The notes under the pieces are model-generated. The model had not been told where the DNA came from. It did no database searches and saw only the letters and a program-made list of their open reading frames with translations. From Cladorhizidae sp. MBARI D1340-BT2 (Eukaryota; Porifera; Demospongiae; Poecilosclerida; Cladorhizidae): a DNA stretch of 64,000 bases. Location of the stretch: contig JAQNBH010000015.1 in assembly GCA_028752905.1 (NCBI GenBank), forward strand, positions 30,373,988 to 30,437,987, given 5' to 3'. Made by a program: the position numbers and the translations under genes. Shown one piece after another: positions 55,313-64,000 of the stretch. Numbering within the stretch: position 1 is the stretch's first letter; every line of letters starts with the position of its first letter.

Positions 55313-58248
55313 CAGGGGCGTAGCAATGAATTTGGGGTTGGTGAGGCGAAACAACATCTAAACCACACTCAAAACATGCTAACCACACCCATTATTAACC
55401 ACAACCACCCACATACAAATACACTGTATTAAATTTGAAATAGTGCATACAATTTACAATAAGGCTTAAAATTTTGGAAATTTGGACTTCCTACGTTCAT
55501 TCCTGCCACAAAGCTCATTAGCTACAGAGGTTTAAATCTATAAAGTGTCAGTTAAGTCTTTATGGACATTCATAACCATGACAGCATTTAATCGTTCTTG
55601 CTTCATAGTGGAGCGTAAGTATGTCTTTATACGTCGCATGGATGAAAATGAACGTTCACTAGCTGCATTGGTTGCTGGTGCAACCAACAGTAAACGGATT
55701 GCTCGAACAATTTGCGAGTATAAGCTTCTATCTGCACCTGACATAGCTTTCAGCACGTTGACAAGTGAATACACATTCGAAGGCTCGACCTTGTTATTTA
55801 GATGAAATGTCTGGAGATGTGTCAAAAGTTCATCTTTCACTAAATCGTCTTCATACAACTGAAATAATTGATTGTACTCTTCACACAGTGCATTACCACT
55901 TCCACTACCTGAAGCAACACTACCTTGATCTCCATCAAAACACTCTCTGCCTCCACCTTTTAATAGTAACTGCTCTAGGGTCTTATAGATCTGATATCCT
56001 TCTAGCTCAAATCTGTCAGTGATACAATTGGTTACTGTATCAAGGGCTTCAAAGTATATGGCTCGGTAGTATTCTTCAGGTGTAGCAGATGCAGTTCCAC
56101 TGTTGTTTTGGGGGTCAAAACGCCGTGGAGTTTTTCGTCTCCTAGGTAACACAGGCTCCTCAACGCCACAATTATCTGCTTCCCTTGTTACACACTTCCA
56201 AAATAACTTGTAATTTTCATCAGATCTCATTGACTATAGAAAAAAAAGGATTGTCATAAGGGTCTAAGTACATAATATGAGCTATCATAAACTAACCTTC
56301 AATGTAGTTACAGTCATCTTGGCCAGATTTTGTGCTTCAGAAGCACTCATTCTTGTGTGCTGAATGGTCTTGCTCAAATTATCAGAATGCCTAAGAATGC
56401 TTCGAAGTAAGAAAGCTCCATAAAAATAATTAAATCTTTGCATTTGGCTTGCAACACCATTTACACATGCTCTAACCTCAGAATCAGGTTTACTATCCAA
56501 AATTGTTTCCCACAATTTCAAAATGATATTATAATTGTCTGGTATACTTTTAAAAGTGTCATTACGCACAGTCCATCATGTTGGACATAAAACACGAAAC
56601 CCAACTGTGGCTGGAGAAAGTTCACTTTTAAGATTTTCAAGAAGAGAGTGCCGATCGGATGAATATTGAAAAAGCTTGCTAATTTCATAGGTGGTGTCCA
56701 TACTTGATTGTAAAAGCTTCACACTTTTAATAGAGTCACCTATTCCAAGGCTTAAAGTGTGACCATAACAATGGGTATACAAAGCACGTGGTTCAACTTG
56801 GAGTATCTGTGACTTTACTCCTTTTCTGCTTCCAGACATATTGCCAGCACCATCGTAACACTGTCCTCGACAACATGATAGACTAAGATTAAATCGCAGT
56901 AAGGCATCCTTTATAATATGCACTAGAGTATTGGCAGTTATATCTGGGCAGTGATGTAAGCCTACAAAGTCTTCATGAACTTCAAGATCTGGGCTGACAT
57001 GCCTAAAGCATATTACCAACTGCTCCTTGTTGGACACATCCACGCATTTGTCTGCCATAATAATATAATAGTGAACTTGCTGAATACATTTACTGACCTT
57101 ACGAAGAATGGTATGTGACATCACTTGCAAAATTTCATTTGGGATCTCTGGACTTGTATATTTGTCAATTTTCTTTTCCAGCCAATCAAGAATATCCTGA
57201 ACGAAGTACAGTACATATAGTATAATGATACATTTAGTGTAATATTTATAGCTATGTAAACAAACTTACCTGCTGATCACAACTTCTCAATTTCAACAGT
57301 TGAATGAAATTGCTCTCCTTCTCATCGTGTCCTCTGAAGGCTAATCCTTGCCTACCTAAAAATTGCATATTCTCAAGAATAGTCATCAGCATTTAGTTTC
57401 TTTTCTTGTTTGTGTGCCTGATCTAGCATATCACCGACATTCTTGCTTGATCCTGATCCTGTGACTGCTTGAACAGCATCAAGATGATATTTAGAGATTT
57501 GATGCTTCCTGTTTACAGTTTAAGACGCAATAAATCTGCTATTTTATTAGTTCAAATGTTTTAATGTTTACCTTAATCTTGAGCTGGCATCTTTCCAGTT
57601 GGAGTATCCTTGAGAAATGTAAGCATCTTCTCTCTTGCTAGAAATACCTTTAGGCATCAAATTCTTTTTGTGTGCTTCAGAACAATAAAAGCACAGCACA
57701 GAGTCATTGTCTTCTTGATAATCAAGCCATGGCCATTCTTCAAACCAAGCAGGTTTAAATTTTCTCGTTTCTCCTTTACTGCCAAATGGAAGGAAAGCAA
57801 AACTTCTTTGGTTGATTGGGATGAGAGCTATTTGAAGTAGCCATACTGCTTCAAGGTTGATTTTTTTTAGTGAGCACCTGGCTTCATGCCGCACAAGGCT
57901 TGGGGTCAATAGTGCACATGTAAAAAGTGATTAGTACTTTATGTAAAAATAGATTAACACTGTTGTTAGTTTACTAACTGTCCTATTTGCACATTCTCCT
58001 CAGTAATGTGTCTGGATGAGATCGTTCCATCACCACATTACCCTCTAAATTCCAAAGAACAAAAGGTGACTTTAGGGGAATATTGTGCTCATTACAAAAT
58101 TGACATAAAGAACGTGCGATTTTTGGGTGCATCATTTGATTTAGGGTGTAAATGTGTGGGTTTGGGTTGATTATAGGGGTGTGGTTAGTGGGAAATATTG
58201 GTGAGGCCAGCGCCTCTCCGCCTCACCTCACCCCTTGCTATGCCTATG
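55313..58248 (-). mobile_element. ZMYM1-like hAT transposon inside a Ty3/gypsy RNase H
   Basis: The left end CAGGGGCGTAGCAA and the right end TTGCTATGCCTATG form an imperfect terminal inverted repeat of about 14 bp. Flanking bases GTATAGGT (55305-55312) and ATGCAGGT (ending 58252) look like a degraded 8-bp target duplication, the size expected of hAT elements. Both flanks encode RNase H on the minus strand and would join in frame, so the insertion split a Ty3/gypsy element. The interior carries one multi-exon transposase. Confidence 0.8.
55538..57909 (-). pseudogene. hAT transposase with TTF-type zinc finger (ZMYM1-like)
   Basis: The minus-strand exons are as follows. The first (57568-57909) has K-P-A-W-F-E-E-W-P-W-L-D-Y, C-F-Y-C-S-E-A and a G-Y-S-N-W-K-D-A end, i.e. 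a TTF-type zinc finger. The second ends at 57270 (GTAAGT donor). The third (56297-57196) has M-A-D-K-C-V-D-V-S-N-K-E-Q with the first catalytic Asp and R-G-Q-C-Y-D-G-A-G-N-M-S-G with the second. The last (55538-56233) ends with A-A-S-E-R-S-F-S-S-M-R-R-I-K, which holds the catalytic Glu and the dimerisation region. The triad is intact. A TGA at 56576-56578 inside the C-P-T block, and a frame change in exon 2 near 57378, kill this copy. Exon-intron structure is otherwise preserved, so it is a young relic. Confidence 0.85.
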
Positions 58249-58249
58249 C

Positions 58250-58720
58250 AGGTGATCACGACTTCTTGCTCTGACTGAACCTGGCTCAGCACACCAATAG
58301 CATCACCCGAGGCATCAATAGTGACCATGAAAGTAGTATCATAACTAGAATGCTAAAATTGGAGGGCACATTAAAAACACTATAAGTTGTTTAAATGCTG
58401 CTAGACAGGAAGAGAACCACTTAAACTCTTCCTCATTACCTTATGGAGACGCTCAACTATGCGGGCATAATCTCGTATGAAATGGCGGTCGTAATTATAA
58501 GGCCCAACAAGTGTCATATTTGTTTGATGTTGGTAGGAACCGGATAATTAAGAATGGCTTCGACTTTTGAAGGATTTGGTCTAACTCTGTTAGCCGATAT
58601 TATAAACCCCAAATACTCAACTTTCAGACGAGCAAAGTGACATTTATTCAGTTTCATTTTTAAACCAGAGTTTCTGAGCTTTATCAGCAGATTAAAAAGT
58701 CAAACTAAATGCATATAAAG
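58250..58720 (-). pseudogene. Ty3/gypsy relic: RT end and RNase H 5' part
   Basis: On the minus strand, near 58530-58690, there is L-R-N-S-G-L-K-M-K-L-N-K-C-H-F and V-E-Y-L-G-F-I-I-S-A with P-S-K-V-E-A-I, typical of the end of Ty3 RT. Near 58260-58330 comes V-T-I-D-A-S-G-D-A-I-G-V-L-S-Q, the start of RNase H with its first catalytic Asp. The RNase H continues beyond the hAT insertion at 55312. Confidence 0.75.
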
Positions 58721-59059
58721 GTTGGCTATGATGTGACTGGGTGAAATTTGTGAACCCTGACGGAGAAGGTGAGCAGTTGACAGAAGGAAGCAAGAAGCCA
58801 TAAGAACTGTAGCAGCAACAGCACAACTTGCCTTTTTTTCAGGCTGAGACTCCACACAGTTATTACAATGTCAAAGTTCAATATCCACAAAATGGTTCTT
58901 TTCTCTTGCCATCAACAAACGACAAGGTTATGGCTAAGTGTTCCATACTCAATAGTAAAGCAAATTAATAAAGTCAACTACTAGAGTTATTGGGATCATC
59001 AGGGAATTTATAATGTAAAAATAGGAATTACATATGTTTGCCTGAGAAGATTATTGATG

Positions 59060-60560
59060 ATGAAGACATTCCAGACTGGAGAGCTAGTGGGGAAAGAAAT
59101 TGGGAGAGCAGATCCCAGAAAAAGAATGAAGTGGTCTTTAAAGCGAATTGCTGATATATTACAAGGAAAACCTGGTCAAACAAGGTTAACTGAACATTAT
59201 TATGAAAACAGTTTCCATTCGACCCATCAGACACATGCAATACAAAATTCCATGTGCCTATAGGGAAGCAGCAGAAGGAGTTGAAATAGATGGCTAAGTC
59301 AATCATGGAACCCACACATAGCAAGTGCTATCAACCCATTGTTATAGTGAAGAAGTGAGATGGCAATATTTGGTTTTGTGTTGACTACCATAGATTCAAT
59401 TCCTCAACTCCTGTTGATGAATACCTCAGGACTGATGAACTGATTTATCAGCAAGGAGGAGCAAAGTACATTCCCACCTTGGACTTAGCAAATAGATACT
59501 GGTAAGTTGGAGGAGGATAAGGTCAGGACCACCTTCACTACTCCCAATGAACTTTTGCAGTTGAAGGTAATGAAAACCCTTCGGTAGACATTTCAACATA
59601 TAATGGCCAGCCTGATCCAAGATATAAAAGTATAAAAGCCTTTGCCGGGTTGTAACGAGATTGTCAGGCCTCAGCCCTGACTGGCGCAGCCATACAAAGA
59701 TCAAACTATAAATAGAATTTATAAATAGAGCTAGAACTCATGACCTCAGACTATCAACACATGGGACAATTAGAACTCCTATCCTCAGACTATCAACACA
59801 TAGGACATTCATGATAATCATCTCACATCCTTAGATAAGTCCTGTAGTGACATACAGTAATTCTACTACTCTCACACTGTTATCAACAACATAAGCTGGG
59901 AAAGCCTGGCTGCAAGGGTATTAAATCTCTCTGCAGTCCAGGCTTGGGCAGTCTCATCCATCTTCATATTCTGCTACTCGACTGCTGTCTTAATATAAGC
60001 TACTTAAGATCTAAATCTCTTTTGTCAAGCTTGGAATTTAGCTAGAAGAAGTTAGTGAGAGACTCCAGTGGCAGCAAATTGCCAAGGTTGGTATTTGTTA
60101 GGTTTCTTGTGGTTGGAGAGTCTGACAGACATGACAATGTCAGCTTTTGCATCACATAGGAAAAACTTGCAACATGTAAAGTAATTACTACTGAGACTAA
60201 ACCAAACAACATCATTAGCAGAATAGCAGAAATTTTCAAATGCCAGTTTGGCATGAAGGAATGCTCTTACTTGTATCATGTAGTAGGCAATGGCAGTGAA
60301 ATTAAATAGTTCAGGAGCTTCTTAGGATTGACTATAGGTAGTTCATTGGAAATTAATTCAACTATTGCTCACATTTGACAGGTTTAATCAAGAAACAGTT
60401 ACCAGAAGTTCTTTGGACTGAGGAGTGTGACCAACTTTTGGAAAGATGAAGCAAGCACTCATGAAATCATCAATCTTGGAAATCCCTGATTTCACAAAAG
60501 TAGTTCATTTTACAAACTGATGCATCGAACCAATTCCTTTTTTCATTGTAAGGCAGAGGA
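59060..60560 (+). pseudogene. Ty3/gypsy RT-RNase H relic, plus strand
   Basis: The plus-strand blocks are K-P-G-Q-T-R-L-T-E-H (near 59175), P-I-V-I-V-K-K near 59335, W-F-C-V-D-Y near 59370, and Y-I-P-T-L-D-L-A-N-R-Y-W near 59470, which includes the first RT catalytic Asp. After an insertion, F-K-C-Q-F-G-M-K-E-C-S-Y-L (near 60235) and F-R-S-F-L-G-L (near 60315) follow. An RNase H start with D-A-S-N is near 60525. It stands head to head with the minus-strand relic ending near 58720 and is a different, more decayed element. Confidence 0.65.
59662..60066 (+). repeat. LTR-like insertion in the plus-strand Ty3 relic
   Basis: It starts TGTCAGGCCT and ends near ACTCCA, followed by a TGGCAGC that could be a primer-binding start. 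RT coding sequence is present on both sides. It contains a two-copy direct repeat of a CTCAGACTATCAACACA block (about 59741 and 59788). A solo LTR is the simplest reading. Boundaries are uncertain. Confidence 0.35.
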
Positions 60561-60849
60561 TCATTTGTCTCAGGGAAGAAGAGAGCATTACTGACTATGA
60601 ATGAGCCTGATGTAGTCAGGCGCTGGTTGAAGTGGAAGGTACTACCTATAACAGCTGTGAAGAAGTAGGATCTTGTGAATAGCCTACTTCTTAGAACTTT
60701 GAGAACTGCACAAGGCTCACTCCCGTTCAATAAACTTTTTCATTCATGAGACAACAAAAAACAGCCACCTTGCAAATGCATTCTGAAAAGAATTATCAGT
60801 AAACTGACAGGTAGTCTCAGCATTTACACCACTTTCACTTCATATTGAC

Positions 60850-61310
60850 TAGTCTTGACTTCTTCTCTACTTGTGCCATATATCCACATCCAACTCATGA
60901 ATCCTATGTCAAATTGTGCTGTTGAAACTGAGCTTCTTGGCTTGCTCTTCACCACATGCTTTGACAACCATCAATCTTACACATGGCATGATCAGCAATC
61001 GTATGCCCCTTCTGCTGCTGGGAAACTTTGTAGGTCACCTCGCAGGAAGCTTCAGAGTGGCAAGAAGTTTTTTTGCTGCACTACCAGTGTTTCCGAATTG
61101 AATACCTTTCAAACTCTTCACCCTGTATTCAAATTGGGCTAGGTCTTTGTTATGGAGGTCAGGATGACATTTAGGCAGATGGTTTGCAAGTTTTGATGGC
61201 TTCAGGCTTTCACTGATCCAGAACCTTGCTGCAGATAGCACACTGTGGTCAGTCTTCGCCCTTTAAGGGCAAATTGACACATCCATGAGCAAGAAAAGCA
61301 CCTGAGTGAG
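60850..61310 (-). pseudogene. ZBED5/SCAND3-like hAT transposase relic
   Basis: On the minus strand a C-x-x-C (P-Q-C-A-I-C near 61250) leads into S-L-K-P-S-K-L-A-N-H-L-P-K-C-H-P (near 61160-61205), a BED-type zinc finger. After a gap come L-I-M-P-C, C-G-E-E-Q-A-K-K-L, S-T-I and R-I-H-E-L-D-V-D-I (60880-61000). This is the N-terminal order of ZBED5/SCAND3-type hAT transposases. The catalytic core is missing downstream (below 60850). Confidence 0.65.
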
Positions 61311-61800
61311 TTCGCTTCTAGCTAGCCATAACAATTTTTGTTTCTGTGAAAAAATTTCTAAATCCTTTGAGAAGCTTGCTCTCACACTCACAGTATGCTA
61401 TCGACATAGAACACACTCAAGCAATTTGGGAAATATAAATTGTTTAAATTTTAAACCAGAAAAACAAACACTAACTGACTATTGATAACTTGAGTATGCA
61501 GATCACATTATTTATAGACAAAAACTAATAGAGCTAAATAATTCCTAATAAAGTAAAGGTAGGTAAATACACCTAACTTATACATACAGAATGATATCTT
61601 CTATTCATCTATCACAGTTAAGGTTAAGCAGTTATCTCAAACCTAATCTAGAAAATTCTAAATTATCACTAAATAATAATTATTTAGAATATCGTTACAT
61701 CAGTCATTATACTGATGCAACATTTTGTAAGTCAGTTACAAAACACAAATAGCAAAACAAAATACATCAGTCAGCAATTCTACATTACCCACAAAATATT

Positions 61801-61851
61801 GGCTTATTACCCTCAGAGGGTAATTTAACCCCAGGTTGGGAACCAATGCTG
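61801..61851 (-). mobile_element. hAT terminal inverted repeat (5' end of the ZBED-like relic)
   Basis: On the minus strand the sequence begins CAGCATTGGTTCCCAACCTG and continues with GGGTTAAATT, a familiar start of animal hAT elements (the 'GTTCCCAACC' type). Its position about 540 bases upstream of the BED finger fits the 5' end of the same element. The other end was not found. Confidence 0.5.
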
Positions 61852-64000
61852 TAGTAGAATAAAACAACCTTAAACAAACAGGAAATTTTTTTCTATTTAA
61901 AAATAAACAACAATATTGGATTGACCTGAAAGGAAACAAATGTTGACCACAACCAGTAGGATAACTCTTTACTATTTAAAATCACAGATTTTACGATGTT
62001 GGTGTAGATGATTGAGGTGAAAGGTCATTTAAATATTATTTGTAGTTATTAGCTCAAGTTTGTTTGTTCTGATGTTTCCCATATTTTAGCTGGGCACAGG
62101 AGAAGTACACCAAGTGTGAGGTTCACTGCTTTAACATGTTGTTATTCACTACTCCTACATGTGTCACCACATGCCATGTCTTCTTCTTATTGTTGAATGT
62201 ACCCAAGTAGACCATGTCGTCCACTCACTAAATTCAGCTCAACATATCCCATGAAACTACTGTTACTCTACCTATGTAAGGTGAGAACTACTGCCTCCTT
62301 CAAGGATTTGATAAGATGATTCATAGGAGAATTCCACCAACAAATGGCAAATGTTTTGTTAGAGGATATTCTACCGTCACATTTGCACTTGGGACCAGCT
62401 TCTCAAGATTGAGAACTCTACAAACCAAATAGCAGAACAGAACAGAGCATGTTATTTGTTCTGTTTTTAATTGGCGAGTGAAGCGAGTCCTCGTGGATAA
62501 TTGAATGAAAAACTTGATATTGCTGTGTATGGTATATGCAGTTGCTCTCTGTATTGATTCCATTTTATAATGGCAGATAAAAAAATTACATGACTCTTTG
62601 TCAATTCTGATGCATTCAGAGCTAAATATCAAGTATCATAAATTTAAATGTTCAATACAGCAGTTAGCTAATTCTACAACAAAAGCTCAGCATATTTCAT
62701 AACTCAAGGTTAGACAAAACTTGCAAAATCTCACAATCATGACTTTTTGGGGGGTGAAGGATGCAGCACCGCCAGAGGCTGAAACTCACTTGCCATCTTC
62801 TTAGTACCATAAACAGTGCTTGAGTGGGTTTTGACACCAAAGTACTTAGAGCATGCCTTGAATCCTCTGCAAAGATAGTAAACTCAGGGCCCCCAAACAG
62901 TCCTTGGCATGGAGATGCTTATATTTAGATCCAGTTTCATTATCTCAAAAGAGTGAGAGTCATGAGGCACTAAGTGATGCAATGAAACAAAAATTAAAGC
63001 CACCATTGATGTTAGAATACCCATTCCTGGCAAAACCCAGGTTAAAACTGTGAAATTGTGTTTTTAGACCTTATATTGGAGAGTGCAGGCTTTTCGTGCC
63101 CTCTCACAGTGTAATCTGAATGTTATATTCGCAGTCAACTCACAATATCATGTACAAGATGTCCCAGCTCTACTGGTATATTAGCAGCCAGATTGGAAAT
63201 CATCAGCTTGAGCATGGCTATCCAAGAACTATTTCAGTGTGGATTGCCACCTCAAACCACAGAATTTACAATATGAGAGGGAACCAGTATATGAGGTTTT
63301 GCGAATGGATGGGGTGAACCACACATCCTACAAACAAGGAGGTCTTATTTTATTTTGTGGCATTCCTGTATCAATTAAGAGCTGCTTATCAACCGTGTGG
63401 TTGAGTCAGATTTCTCTAGGTTTAATAAAGTGGACAGATGGCAGAAAACTGGGGGCTCAGAAGAGATACTCCATTAGAACACAAATACCTTGTTGTGTAT
63501 CAGTGTTGTCTGGTAGCAGGACCCAAACAGACAGTCTCAGCTATGTTATAGGCAGCAGCTTGTGCCTACTTCTTTGGGTTATATAATATTATACATCTGC
63601 CATATTACATACACCAAATGTCAATCTCACATGCTCATGAGGTATTGAAAATTTTGCAGCAATTTTATTATGTATTTGTTGTGAATACTTGAGTGCGGTT
63701 TAGTGCTATAAATTCATTATGTTAATTCAACTGATGATTTCTTGACTTGAATAAAGTTAGTTACTATTATGATTTATCTGAAGGTTCTCTTCAACAGAAT
63801 GACCTTGTAATGCACTAGTGGTCATAAATGAATGATTCATCACTTGCTGTTGAGTGCCATTAATTTCTTATATAGCATTTAGATATTTGAGAAATCAATA
63901 AGAATTGGAGTTGGAACTTGTAAATGAACTTTTGGAACTTATATAATTATATACTCTCAATGATCTCTCAGTAAACATTAACATTATAATCACTTCTCAA
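61852..64000. other. Terminal stretch with no recognised gene
   Basis: Bases 62476-62523 repeat the block at 3492-3537 (GTGAAGCGAG, then ATGAAAAACTTGATATTG). Frames at 62321-62632 (minus), 63120-63317 and 63239-63586 (plus) have no recognisable motif. I see nothing else I can support. Confidence 0.35.

Noticed and set aside
63239..63586. 115-codon plus-strand frame near the window end
   Set aside because: No recognisable domain, no ATG context or splice support, and it overlaps another open frame (63120-63317).

Overview
This window looks like AT-rich genomic DNA from a non-bilaterian animal, most likely a demosponge; Amphimedon or a relative is plausible but unproven. The evidence is intron-split genes with GT-AG borders, and a type I receptor built from phase-1 FN3 and CCP/sushi exons ending in a short tyrosine-bearing tail, an architecture common in sponges. 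There is also a dense graveyard of animal DNA transposons (hAT, Tc1/mariner, pogo, Mutator-like) and Ty3/gypsy elements. There are no bacterial signals such as operons or Shine-Dalgarno sites, and I saw no rRNA or tRNA gene.

Layout. 1-26.4 kb is built from rearranged copies of one repeat unit (called U here). The unit carries a small secreted, cysteine-rich protein gene with a TATA box and a poly(A) signal. Its C-terminal half resembles the IL-17 cystine-knot family. Two nearly identical copies are intact (2152-2781 and 25271-25900). One inverted copy (7679-8299, minus) is dead: it has lost its start codon and gained a stop. Inverted arms of about 0.7 kb (4263-4996 and 13163-13830) bracket the inverted copy. 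The second intact copy runs exactly into a 100-N gap (26401-26500), so an uncollapsed allele is a serious alternative to a true duplication. A DDE transposon (19344-21702) and an unclassified transposon relic (16.0-16.56 kb) interrupt this zone.

26.5-31 kb holds dispersed repeats and minisatellites. 31.0-53.1 kb is the 3' part of a plus-strand receptor gene: an FN3-like exon (31021-31293), two tandemly duplicated CCP exons (33628-33861 and 39123-39353), and a final exon with a transmembrane helix and cytoplasmic tail (52836-53065). All internal joins are phase 1. The introns have absorbed a Mutator-like transposase relic, a pogo-type MITE, a 5.5-kb LTR retrotransposon, a hAT relic, a Tc1/mariner relic and a pogo relic. 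The retrotransposon has the order gag-PR-INT-RT-RNaseH, as in Gmr1-type Ty3/gypsy elements.

53-62 kb is nested mobile DNA. A minus-strand Ty3/gypsy relic with the usual RT-RNaseH-INT order is split inside its RNase H by a ZMYM1-like hAT transposon (55313-58248). A plus-strand Ty3 relic carrying an LTR-like insertion follows, then a ZBED/SCAND3-like hAT relic. From 61.9 kb to the end I recognise only a short dispersed repeat. No host operon-like system is visible. The coherent host features are the IL-17-like secreted gene and the FN3/CCP receptor.
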